Positions 20,033-29,379 of a stretch of 44,767 nucleotides of DNA are shown piece by piece; the stretch's first letter is position 1; each line of letters begins with the position of its first letter. Both the position numbers and the translations under genes were made by a program. Location of the stretch: positions 1-44,767 of the forward strand of contig JAOUNB010000006.1 in assembly GCA_029881195.1 (NCBI GenBank). Reading direction: 5' to 3'. This stretch comes from Candidatus Nitrosopumilus sp. (GTDB lineage Archaea; Thermoproteota; Nitrososphaeria; Nitrososphaerales; Nitrosopumilaceae). The notes under the pieces were generated by a model. It did no database searches. It had not been told where the DNA came from and worked only from the letters and a program-made list of their open reading frames with translations.

Positions 20033-20236
20033 ATCACTTTTTTTGTTGTGCTGCTATGCATTACTAGAATTTCCTTTTCGTGTAGCAAATGTGTTTTGTC
20101 TATTGTCAACTATCATGTTTATGTTCATCTTTGAGAATACTCTTAATAATATTAATGTGAAAAGTCTTTTGAAATACAAACATACCATCGTACAAATTAT
20201 CCATGTTGTTTATATCTATGAATTACAACCTGTATC

Positions 20237-20323
20237 TGCCGTCACAAGGTTTGAAGGTAAAACCTAGATGGGAAACCACACGGAAAGAAAAACCTCCAAT
20301 TAACATATCGTAAAGTAATTTTT
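20237..20323 (+). ncRNA. Copy 1 of an 87-nt repeated structured element, candidate free-standing small RNA
   Basis: ~90% identical to 38764..38850; internal stems CCGT/ACGG, GGTTT/AAACC, AGGT/ACCT conserved; TTTATAT at 20209 (~27 nt upstream); ends in TTTTT. Confidence 0.6.
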
Positions 20324-20461
20324 AGGCATTCTTGTTTGTTGAATTAGAGGAGATGTTTTCTACAGTATGTCATACGATGTTATAACCACCAAAACTAAAA
20401 GTGGACTAAATGTATCCAGTATGAATCAAGTCAAAAATAATATTGTATAGATTATGTTTGA

Positions 20462-20926
20462 CTATTGATACAGGGTAGTTGAATCAATATCAGAACCAAT
20501 TGACATGTCGGAATATGTTTCAGGGTTTAGGGAATAACAGACTTGGGGTTCAAATTGAATCACATTTACATCTTTTTTAGATAATTGTTTTATCTTTTCT
20601 GATGGGTGTCCCTCCAAAGTTTTTTTGATAATTGACTCTTTGATTTCAGATTTTGTGGGTTCATCAGTAATGAAACGTACAATTCCTCTAAACTGATACC
20701 CTTCCAAATTATCTTTATTAAAAACAGAAATTGTCACACATGGATTTACTTGAATATTTCTGTAGGATTTATGTTTGAAAAAATCAAGCCAGTAAATTGC
20801 ATCTTCTTCAACTTTAAAGAAAATTCTGGGAGAGATATTTGCAAATTTACTTCCGCCTATCGTTCCTACAACAAAAATTCCTTGAGCATCAATAAACTCT
20901 TTAATTAAATCGGGAATTTTAACCAT
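20462..20926 (-). CDS. Pyridoxamine 5'-phosphate oxidase-like FMN-binding protein
   Basis: ATG at 20926: MVKIPDLIKEFIDAQGIFVVGTIGGSKFANISPRIFFKVEEDAIYWLDFFKHKSYRNIQVNPCVTISVF. Confidence 0.8.
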   Translation of the reverse strand: MVKIPDLIKEFIDAQGIFVVGTIGGSKFANISPRIFFKVEEDAIYWLDFFKHKSYRNIQVNPCVTISVFNKDNLEGYQFRGIVRFITDEPTKSEIKESIIKKTLEGHPSEKIKQLSKKDVNVIQFEPQVCYSLNPETYSDMSIGSDIDSTTLYQ

Positions 20927-20928
20927 AA

Positions 20929-22143
20929 TTAAAAGTCGTCTGCCCAGCCTCGTTTTATCAAAATTTCTGCAGTAGTTTCTTTCACACAAACTGCTTTTCC
21001 ATTAGATTTTTTCATGAACAATTCAAGTCCTTCATTGCATATTACATCACTTGAATCGGTTCCTGTTTTCATCTGTTTTAGTGGAGACTTAAACTCTTTT
21101 GGAGCAATTCCAAAATCAAATGGCAAAAACAGGCTCTTTGCACTAGGACCAGTAATTTTTACACGGTATTCTCCAAAGTCCCGAAACACACCACTTGTTG
21201 AAACTGTCTCAGTGAATTTTGTAGAATCTATCAGAGGGATTACTTTATGATAAACGGTGTTGCCTTGTGGGGCAATAACATCCAGAGTTAATTCATACAA
21301 TTGGACAGGATTTTTTATTTCACCTGAAATTACTATTTCATCCCCTCTCTCATAGAACTTTTTATCTGTCACGCCAAACATTTGATTAATCAAAACATGT
21401 TTCTTTGGAGCAGATGTACCAATAACATCAACTCCGACAACTTTGACTTGCTCAGCTGCTTCATGTAATATTACAGTTAGTGTTGTAATTCCGTTTGTTT
21501 TCTTTAATTCATAATTTGTGATTGATTTATCATCTACAAATACGGATTGAGGATCTTTGATTAGTTCTTCTGGCAAATATACTACAAATTTGTCATCGTC
21601 TATTTTCCCCACAAAACTAAATGTGATGCTTTTTCTTACTGGTTCTACTGCCACGTCTACTAAATTCCTTTGAACCTTGTACACTATATCTACAGGTGAC
21701 TCTGAAAAATCAGATCCCACATTATGAAACACATTATAATCTGCAGCAAGATTAACTACATTTACAATTCCAGTCATCCATGGATGAATTGTACAAAAAT
21801 ATTTGATTTCTCCGGCTTCTTTTTCACTAAAGAGAACTGAAAATCTATTTCCCGGATCCATATGTCCACTATCAAACATTGTGGTAATTCCTGTCTCCAA
21901 TGTTCCAGAAGTCACAGTATGTACAACAGAATCAGCATTTCCCCATTCAACCCTGTCTCCAAACCTCACTGAAATTTCAGATGGGGTAAAATGTACGGAG
22001 GATTCAGGCATAGATGAACCTGTAGGAATTTGCACTTTCCACGTTTCAGCATGCACAGCATTAGGAACAACTGCAAACATCATAGTTACTGTAATACTAA
22101 GGAAGAGTAGTCTGAAAAACAATATGATAGGACTAATTTCCAA
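20929..22143 (-). CDS. Exported cupredoxin (plastocyanin-like) protein with C-terminal Cys/GWA module
   Basis: Signal peptide; VVHTVTSG...YFCTIHPWMTG type-1 copper site; C-terminal CNEGLELFMKKSNGKAVCVKETTAEILIKRGWADDF. Confidence 0.9.
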   Translation of the reverse strand: MEISPIILFFRLLFLSITVTMMFAVVPNAVHAETWKVQIPTGSSMPESSVHFTPSEISVRFGDRVEWGNADSVVHTVTSGTLETGITTMFDSGHMDPGNRFSVLFSEKEAGEIKYFCTIHPWMTGIVNVVNLAADYNVFHNVGSDFSESPVDIVYKVQRNLVDVAVEPVRKSITFSFVGKIDDDKFVVYLPEELIKDPQSVFVDDKSITNYELKKTNGITTLTVILHEAAEQVKVVGVDVIGTSAPKKHVLINQMFGVTDKKFYERGDEIVISGEIKNPVQLYELTLDVIAPQGNTVYHKVIPLIDSTKFTETVSTSGVFRDFGEYRVKITGPSAKSLFLPFDFGIAPKEFKSPLKQMKTGTDSSDVICNEGLELFMKKSNGKAVCVKETTAEILIKRGWADDF

Positions 22144-22456
22144 GTATATTATTAGAGATATTGATTTTCAGAAATGAGAAGATTAGTACATCTACTGAAT
22201 CTTGAATTTATGTGTCATGATTAACTTGAAATGTATGACTTGTTAATTCAGAAATATGATTTAAAAATCGATTTTCCACCATTTGTAAGATGACATTACT
22301 TTACAATAGTTACATAGAGGTCTTTTGTTGGGAGAATATATCGCATATGCAATTTTCTTGTTTTACTCATTAACGACATAATTTTTGAATCAAACTTAAA
22401 GAAAACATCAAAGTACCTAATGCAAGAATTTTTGAGCATATGTTAATATTTGAAAA

Positions 22457-22915
22457 ATGATTAACTTAAGCATGACAAAAAATATTTTGGTTCCTTATGA
22501 TTTCACAAGTTTTGCTGAAAAGGCATTTGAAAAAGCAACAGAGATTGCCAAAAAATTTGATTCGAAATTAACACTATTGGGCATAATAGGAAGTGACATC
22601 AATACATCTGGAATGGATTGGTCACGTGCTCAAGAAGCACATGATGAGGCAGAAAATAAGGCCAAACTGGATCTAAATAAGATAAAAGATTTGCACAATG
22701 ATGAACATGGAGATATTTCTGTAAAAATCATCCACAATCCATCTATTGTGGATGGGATTATTTCCTTTGCTGAAAATAACCAAATAGATTTGATTGTGAT
22801 GGGCTCTCATGGTAGATCAGGTTTTAAAAAACTAGTACTTGGGAGTGTTGCGTTGGGTGTCGCAACAAAGGCCAGTATTCCGGTTCTGATTGTAAAATCT
22901 TCAAAGTCAAATTAA
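22457..22915 (+). CDS. Universal stress protein (UspA family)
   Basis: KNILVPYDFTSFAEKAFEKA... IVMGSHGRSGFKKLVLGSVALGVATKASIPVLIVKS. Confidence 0.93.
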   Translation: MINLSMTKNILVPYDFTSFAEKAFEKATEIAKKFDSKLTLLGIIGSDINTSGMDWSRAQEAHDEAENKAKLDLNKIKDLHNDEHGDISVKIIHNPSIVDGIISFAENNQIDLIVMGSHGRSGFKKLVLGSVALGVATKASIPVLIVKSSKSN

Positions 22916-23084
22916 AAGATTAACAAAAAGAATCTAGTAAAAATTGGAATGTATGAATAATTAATCGACTCAAACAGTCAGAAATACAGTCAAAGTGATT
23001 TGGCAAAATTAATTCAGTACATGATCAACCCTCTTGAAACTAAATCTTAGATGCGATAGTATTTTGTAAAAAATGTTCCTGGGT

Positions 23085-24086
23085 TCAGGGTTTGAATAAC
23101 AAAAATCCCAAAAGAATACTCAGGCCTATGAAAATTGTGATTGTAACAATCATGTGACGCTGAGCCTTTTCTTTCTCGTAAAATTTTCTTGGAGTAACAC
23201 CTACAATGAAAAATATTACCATCATACCTAGAACCAACCCAATAATGTTTGCTACAGTAAGAGTTAGAGCGCTTGAAAAAATATCAAAATCCCATAACGC
23301 AATACCAATTCCTGCAACCGTGCCAGGAGGAACTAAAGCAGCTGCAATTGCCACTCCAACCAGAATTCCCGGAATGTTTGTAGTCATTGCAATACCACCT
23401 GCCAATCCCAATGCAATTGCCACTCCCAAGAATACAGGTGAGATCTCTGTTCTAGACAAAATCTCATTTGTTAATGGCAAGTCTGTAAACTGAATTGCAA
23501 TTGCCGTCAAGAGAGCACCTGTTCCAATTACTGCCACCAATAAGATCATACCCGAGATTAATGACTTGAACATCTTGTCGGATTTTCCAACTGCAGTGTT
23601 GAAGGAAAATGCCGAGATTGGGCCAAGTAGTGGAGATATCAGCATAGCACCTATTACTAGAGAGGCGTTGTTTGCAAAGAGTCCTGCAGCTGCAACTCCT
23701 GCGGCGATGACTATCATGAACAGGAGATTTTTGTTAAAACTCACATTTGGGTCTATTAATGACTCATATTCTTCAATCAGTTTTTTCTTTTTTATCTTGA
23801 CTTGCTTTGTCTCTAACTCTTTTACATAATTTGATAGATAATCTGAAAGTGTTGCCTCTATTGCAAGGCTAGTCACATACAATTCTTTTCTCCTAGTATC
23901 TATAATCTTGTTCAATTCATTTGTAAGTCCACTAGATAAAGAATCAGGACATATTCCAGTATATCTCAAAAGCTTTTCTTCTTCTGCCAAAGTCAATTCC
24001 ACATGAAAAGGAATCTTATATTTTTTGAAAGTGTACTCAACGCTTTGACTTTGCTGCTCGTAACAAATTATCTCAATCTTTCTCAA
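23085..24086 (-). CDS. DUF389/TIGR00341-family membrane protein
   Basis: NASLVIGAMLISPLLGPISAFSFNTAVGK and GIAIALWDFDIFSSALTLTVANIIGLVLG. Confidence 0.85.
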   Translation of the reverse strand: MRKIEIICYEQQSQSVEYTFKKYKIPFHVELTLAEEEKLLRYTGICPDSLSSGLTNELNKIIDTRRKELYVTSLAIEATLSDYLSNYVKELETKQVKIKKKKLIEEYESLIDPNVSFNKNLLFMIVIAAGVAAAGLFANNASLVIGAMLISPLLGPISAFSFNTAVGKSDKMFKSLISGMILLVAVIGTGALLTAIAIQFTDLPLTNEILSRTEISPVFLGVAIALGLAGGIAMTTNIPGILVGVAIAAALVPPGTVAGIGIALWDFDIFSSALTLTVANIIGLVLGMMVIFFIVGVTPRKFYEKEKAQRHMIVTITIFIGLSILLGFLLFKP

Positions 24087-24169
24087 ATCTTATGTTATTC
24101 TTTTTGAGTAGATAAATTCTTTGCCTATCTTTATCCATGATGCCTTTTGTGAAATTCATTAGATGGATG

Positions 24170-24661
24170 TTATTTTACAATTAAAAGAGGACATTTTAGA
24201 TCATTTAAAAGATAGTTTGACATGCTTTCGTGATATTTTCCTTCAGTACCGATAAGTTTTGTTTGGCCTATGATCACTAGATCAATGTTGTTTTTTTCAA
24301 CATAATCTACGATTGTAGAGGGGGCAAATGAGGATTTCATGACAATATGTTTTACTGGTTTTTTCAATTCCTTGATTTTTGATTCAATTTTTTTTAGTTC
24401 TGATTCAATAATCTTTTTTTGTTGATCAAATTTTTCATTTTTCATTTTCTTGAAAAATGACAATATTGATTGGTTTTCAATGCAGGTCAACAAAGTGATT
24501 TGCCCGTCTATTCTTTTTGCAAGTTCTATTGCAGCCTTTAGTCCTCGTTCTGCACCAGGAGTTGCATTATATGGTACCAAAATGGATTCAAAATTAAATT
24601 CGTCATTCATGTCTGTATTCTGTAAATCTTCTCTTGAATTTAAACTAGAGATGAGGTTCAA
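24170..24661 (-). CDS. Universal stress protein (UspA family)
   Basis: SILVPYNATPGAERGLKAAIELAKR... VIIGQTK...SMSNYLLNDLKCPLLIVK. Confidence 0.85.
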   Translation of the reverse strand: MNLISSLNSREDLQNTDMNDEFNFESILVPYNATPGAERGLKAAIELAKRIDGQITLLTCIENQSILSFFKKMKNEKFDQQKKIIESELKKIESKIKELKKPVKHIVMKSSFAPSTIVDYVEKNNIDLVIIGQTKLIGTEGKYHESMSNYLLNDLKCPLLIVK

Positions 24662-24775
24662 AGTTAGTTTATGTTACAAATAGACCTGTGTTGTGCAAAA
24701 AATACTCTAAAACATAATGTCAGAATAACTAGAGATTGTATTAGTTCAGATAAACCTGATCATGATTTGCTTGGA

Positions 24776-26110
24776 TTATGGGAGACGTTTATCGTCTGCA
24801 GGTAATTTGTTAGTTTTAATCCTCTTATCAAAGAACATACATGCTGTAAGATCGCCTCCCACATTTACCATTGTTCTTGTCATGTCCAAGATTCTATCTA
24901 CTCCCAATAACAGAACAATTCCAATGACTGGAACGCCTGCAGTTAGTAGAATTGATGATAGAATTACAATGCCTGCACCTGGAGCAGACGGAGCGCCAAT
25001 GGATGCCATAAGTGCAGTTACTGCAATCAAAAGAACGGTTGTAGTCCCCAGTTCAATGTTGAAGAGCTGGGCAAGGAAGAATACTGCTACTATCTGGTAT
25101 AACGCAGTACCATTCATGTTGATTGTGGCACCAAGTGGGACTACAAATTGTGAAATCGCAGGTTTGACTTTCATCTTCTCTTCTGCGGTTTTCAAGGAAA
25201 CAGGCATAACAGCAGCTGAGCTTGATGTGGAAAAGCCAAGAAGCAGAGGCTCCTTCATCATTTTTAGTGTGGACAGAATGGGTCTGTGAGTAAATACTTT
25301 GATAATTATTAGGTAAACCAACATCATTATCAAGAGGCCTGCTACTACTGTTCCCATGTATGTTCCAAGTCCCACAAGTGCATCCAGACCTACTTTTGAT
25401 ACAATGTCTGCCATCAGACCAAATGCAGCAAATGGTGCCAATCTCATGGCCCACGAAACTACCTTCATCGTAATTTCCTGTATTGACTCTAACAGATCCA
25501 TTATGGGTTCAGATTTCTTTTTAGGTAATGATATCATGGCAACTGCAACAAATAATGCAAAAATGATTATGCTCAGCATTTCTCCAGACATAAAAGATGT
25601 CAAAGGATTGCTTGGAATCAGTCCAATGATCTGCTGAGGGATATCCATAAAATTGAATTCAACATTTTCTACAAGTTGTTCTGTCTCCTCAATTTCCAAA
25701 CTTTCCAGCATTGAGGTACTGTCAATGAAACTTCCGGGCATTATAATTGTCGCTACAAAGACTCCAATTCCTAATGCAATTGCAGTAGTTACAACAAAAT
25801 ATAATACAACAGAAACACCCATAGTCCGAAGTTGCTCAACACTTCCTGCTGACAAAAGGCCACGAATTATTGAGGCAAAAATAAGAGGCACTATAATCAT
25901 CTGAATGATTTTGAGAAATATGTGAGCCGGAATAGAAAGCCAGGTGGTGATAATCCCGCGGGTATCTTTTTCAATTATCCCCGTTTCAGGTCCCAGAAAT
26001 ATTCCCAACACCAATCCTAAAAACAATCCGACTAGAACTTGTGCCCATAATTTTTTCTTAATCAGATATGTTACTTGAGGAATTGGAACCTTGAATGATT
26101 TTATCACCAT
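24776..26110 (-). CDS. Dicarboxylate/amino acid:cation symporter (DAACS/SDF family)
   Basis: FSTSSSAAVMPVSLKTAEE (serine-rich hairpin) and VVPLGATINMNGTALYQ motifs. Confidence 0.95.
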   Translation of the reverse strand: MVIKSFKVPIPQVTYLIKKKLWAQVLVGLFLGLVLGIFLGPETGIIEKDTRGIITTWLSIPAHIFLKIIQMIIVPLIFASIIRGLLSAGSVEQLRTMGVSVVLYFVVTTAIALGIGVFVATIIMPGSFIDSTSMLESLEIEETEQLVENVEFNFMDIPQQIIGLIPSNPLTSFMSGEMLSIIIFALFVAVAMISLPKKKSEPIMDLLESIQEITMKVVSWAMRLAPFAAFGLMADIVSKVGLDALVGLGTYMGTVVAGLLIMMLVYLIIIKVFTHRPILSTLKMMKEPLLLGFSTSSSAAVMPVSLKTAEEKMKVKPAISQFVVPLGATINMNGTALYQIVAVFFLAQLFNIELGTTTVLLIAVTALMASIGAPSAPGAGIVILSSILLTAGVPVIGIVLLLGVDRILDMTRTMVNVGGDLTACMFFDKRIKTNKLPADDKRLP

Positions 26111-26273
26111 TATACAATACTCTGAATTTTTTACTATTAAGATTTACAAAACAAAAAAATCATGAAAAAAGTTCCACAAAGGGAAAAATTCTTCAAATAA
26201 GGACTACAATATCAACAAATAATGTTTAACGTGAACAGCATTCCTGAGATACACAAAATAGCCACCATGAAAA

Positions 26274-26507
26274 CTATGCATCTTGGTCTACAACAGTGCT
26301 TGTTGGGATTTTTGTTTCTCTTGCAATGTCTTCTGCCCGTTTTGCTTTGTTTTTTAATACAAACAGTATTGTCCTATATTCCAAATCCGCTAATGTCTTT
26401 ATGATTTTTTGATCTATATCATATCCATCTAGTTGTCCAGGAGTAGGTTTTTTCATCGATTCATGATAACATGTTAATATTTCATTTAAAATAATCCTGA
26501 ATTCCAA
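26274..26507 (-). pseudogene. Possible truncated winged-helix regulator
   Basis: TILFVLKNKAKRAEDIARETKIPTSTVVDQDA ends abruptly in the recognition-helix region of an HTH. Confidence 0.4.
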
Positions 26508-26571
26508 AATTCTAGAACAATGTCATAAATTCATAAACATGGTTAATAACAAATACTTAGCTTAAACTAAC

Positions 26572-26804
26572 TATCATTGGTTTCTTTACACTTTTCATAG
26601 TCTGGAAAGTTACTATTGACGCTATTACTTGGAGACCAATGATATTTTTTGTGCATGATACAAATACGAAAATTGATATTTTTACATCTTATACAATCAT
26701 GGTAAAACTAGGACAGTAGAAAAAATAATGCCAATAGTAAAAAACTTTTGTTGACTAAAGTATGTGGATTTACTATCAGTACTGGCCATCATAGTTTTAC
26801 CATG
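26572..26804. repeat. Two adjacent inverted-repeat structures
   Basis: ATCATTGGTTTC (26573) / GAGACCAATGAT (26632); CATGGTAAAACTA (26698-26710) / TAGTTTTACCATG (26792-26804) with nested ATAGTAAA/TTTACTAT. Confidence 0.6.
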
Positions 26805-27027
26805 GAGTGTTTGATTGCCGTAGACTTGTATCGGAGAAAAATTAATCATTGTACAGCAATCATTTAGGTTCAGCGAAGGAATTTATTATAATCATCGAAG
26901 ATTCCAAATAATTATTTTAAAAATGTACATCAAATGTTGGTTTGATTATTTTTTCATATTATAACAAAATAAAATACCAAAATAGATTGTTCTGTATTTT
27001 TAATAGCAAAACAAATTATGTGAAATC

Positions 27028-27330
27028 ATGAGTCAACAAGAAATAAAACCTTGGGTAATAATTACAATATTCAAAGAAAGTATAAACGTAGAAGACCTTC
27101 AAAGAATTTCCCCACAGATTCAAAACCTAATTGATGAATGGCAAAACAAAGGAAGAATGATGTGGTCTGGTGCATTCAATGACAATGCAACGGGAATGGC
27201 AGTATTTGAAGGAACAGAAAGAGAGGCAAACGAGGTTTACAGTAAGTATGACAAGATCTGTTCTGGAGTGTTAGAGTATTCGATGTATCAGTGGGATGCA
27301 ATGCCAGTTCTTTCTATTCTGTCAAAGTAG
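27028..27330 (+). CDS. Small conserved hypothetical protein (YCII/dimeric-barrel-like)
   Basis: 100 aa ORF IKPWVIITIFKESINVEDLQRISPQIQNLIDEWQNKGRMMWSGAFNDNATGMAVFEG. Confidence 0.65.
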   Translation: MSQQEIKPWVIITIFKESINVEDLQRISPQIQNLIDEWQNKGRMMWSGAFNDNATGMAVFEGTEREANEVYSKYDKICSGVLEYSMYQWDAMPVLSILSK

Positions 27331-27570
27331 ATAACCCATAATTTTTTGGACATGCTAAAAAATGAACTGTATAGAAGGAGTGGCTATGATATACAAGAAT
27401 ACAAAAAATGCTCACAGTACAACATGGTAGTATCTAGAATTTGCAAATTCTGTAAAAACATTTTGATGAAATTCATTTGCATCAATTCAATTCAGAATAG
27501 TTCCAAGACATTGAAACAACAGAAAAAAATGATAATATTGTTTTAATTTTTGTATGAATAAAAAGGACTT

Positions 27571-27696
27571 GTGTATCTGGGAGTTTCCATTAGGTGTTGC
27601 GGTGGTTGTGGCAGAGTTTTTTCATACTATGTTCTAAAAAATTCAAAACTATGTCCGGATTGCAGGTGTCTCTCTATATCAGGTCATCAGACATGA
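27571..27696 (+). CDS. Cys-rich microprotein, 41 aa, GTG start (VYLGVSIRCCGGCGRVFSYYVLKNSKLCPDCRCLSISGHQT)
   Basis: CCGGC...CPDCRC ribbon; stop overlaps the next ATG (ATGA). Confidence 0.5.
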   Translation: MYLGVSIRCCGGCGRVFSYYVLKNSKLCPDCRCLSISGHQT

Positions 27697-27866
27697 CTTG
27701 CAGGGGAATTTGTGAGAGATACAGGTCCGAGAAGAGAATGTATTCAGACAATGCAAAACGATGTACATCTTGTAATGTTTACATCTGGTATGAGGGAACA
27801 AAATGCCCATGCTGTAATTTTTCTCTCCGACTCAAACGCAAGGCCAAATTTCGTAAATCACGCTAA
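27693..27866 (+). CDS. Small zinc-ribbon protein (MTCRGICERYRSEKRMYSDNAKRCTSCNVYIWYEGTKCPCCNFSLRLKRKAKFRKSR)
   Basis: ATG at 27693; CxxC...CxxC zinc ribbon resembling a common thaumarchaeal small protein. Confidence 0.75.
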   Translation: MTCRGICERYRSEKRMYSDNAKRCTSCNVYIWYEGTKCPCCNFSLRLKRKAKFRKSR

Positions 27867-27951
27867 AAATCATGTATGTGCTAATATCTTTCTAGTCTTG
27901 CCTCAGAATCAGATCTGAATTTGTGCGAGAATGCACTTAGGATAAGGGCAT

Positions 27952-29214
27952 GTGACATATCCAGATGTGGATGTCCGAATAACTGATGGAGCGGTGGTAA
28001 GTCTACCTGCTGTATTGGATGCAAGATATGGAAATGACATTGCTCTAGAAGGTTTGTTTAACCCATCAATTCCTGGAGTAGGCGAAGTATGGGTAGATAC
28101 TCAGTTTGAGATGACATCAGGAAAAGAGAAACCGGGTACTGCCACTGTAATTAATGCCCAGACATGGGAGCCAGAAAGAAAGGTATCCCTACCACAGATT
28201 GAAATGAACAATCCTCACAACATGTGGACTGACAGAGACCAGAATCTGATATACCAAACACAGTGGTTTGATTCTAAACTTACAGTGTTTGACAGAACTA
28301 CTGGAAAATTAGTTAAAAACATCAGCGTAGGTGAGTCTCCAGCACACGTCATGACTAGAGTCGACACTGACCAGATTCATGTCACGTTAAACGGAGAGGA
28401 GGACAACAGATCTGTAGTTGAGCTAAAACCATTAGCAGAAGGAATTGAAAGAGAGATCGACATTGGACGAGGACATCCACATGCTCATTGGATGAGTCAT
28501 GATGGACAAATAATGGTAACACCAAATGTTCTTGATTCTGATTCTTCAATCTATGACTTTGATTCAGATTCTGTTACTACAATAACTGATGCAGGTTCCC
28601 ATCCTATTGCAACAGGTATGATGCCTGATTCAAGCAAGTACTATGTTGCAAATTTGCTTGACAGTACAATGACCGTGATTGAAACCTCATCTGGAGATAT
28701 ACTTGATACTGTCAATCTAATTGCAAACTATGACCCAATCAGTGGCAAAATAATAGGCCCAGTAGGTGCATTACCCATACAAACTCCGGTCAGTCCTAAT
28801 GGAAACTATATGGTCACTGCAAATACTCTGACAGGAACTATCACCATACTTGATACGGATACAGACCAATTGGTAGCTATGCTTCCATGTGATCCTGGAT
28901 GTCACGGGGTTCAATTTGGGGCAAAACAAGACGGTGGATACTATGCATATGTCTCAAGCAAGTTTTCAAATGAGCTACTTGTAGTAGATGCAGATCCTGA
29001 TAACGATGGTGATGCGTCAGATGCAGTGATTGCAGGTCGTATATCCTTGGTTTCATCACCCACTACTGCAATTGACGATACAATCGTAGGAAGTAATGGA
29101 ATGGGAGGACAGGGAGTATTAGCAATTCCAATACCATACAACGGTTGGGTTCAAAACCTGCCAGATGTGTGGAAGGATCAGTTAACTGCAGAACAGCAAA
29201 ATCCAATCCAATAA
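27952..29214 (+). CDS. YVTN-like beta-propeller protein without visible signal peptide
   Basis: Repeated blade motifs (KYYVANLLDSTMTVIETSSGDILDTV, NYMVTANTLTGTITILDTDTDQLVAML); GTG start 6 nt downstream of an in-frame stop. Confidence 0.75.
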   Translation: MTYPDVDVRITDGAVVSLPAVLDARYGNDIALEGLFNPSIPGVGEVWVDTQFEMTSGKEKPGTATVINAQTWEPERKVSLPQIEMNNPHNMWTDRDQNLIYQTQWFDSKLTVFDRTTGKLVKNISVGESPAHVMTRVDTDQIHVTLNGEEDNRSVVELKPLAEGIEREIDIGRGHPHAHWMSHDGQIMVTPNVLDSDSSIYDFDSDSVTTITDAGSHPIATGMMPDSSKYYVANLLDSTMTVIETSSGDILDTVNLIANYDPISGKIIGPVGALPIQTPVSPNGNYMVTANTLTGTITILDTDTDQLVAMLPCDPGCHGVQFGAKQDGGYYAYVSSKFSNELLVVDADPDNDGDASDAVIAGRISLVSSPTTAIDDTIVGSNGMGGQGVLAIPIPYNGWVQNLPDVWKDQLTAEQQNPIQ

Positions 29215-29379
29215 TCTTTTTTCTTTTTTTAAGATATAAAATTTTAGAATCTTTGTTGAATCTCAAATAAAATAAGAAGTTCTATTCATTTTTATGAATT
29301 ATCTCAATTCATCTTTCGCAATAATAAATGATGATTTGAATATGTAACTTAAATTAAGTAAAAGAAATACGTATTACAT

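Noticed and set aside
19887-20267. ORF ending in AVTRFEGKT, matching the end of 38504..38794
   Set aside because: The shared peptide end comes from translation across the 87-nt repeat; the rest of the two ORFs is unrelated and antisense to better genes.
27921-27986. Mini-ORF (M)CENALRIRACDISRCGCPNN upstream of the propeller gene
   Set aside because: Only 21 codons, TTG start and overlaps the propeller GTG start; possible but not supportable alone.
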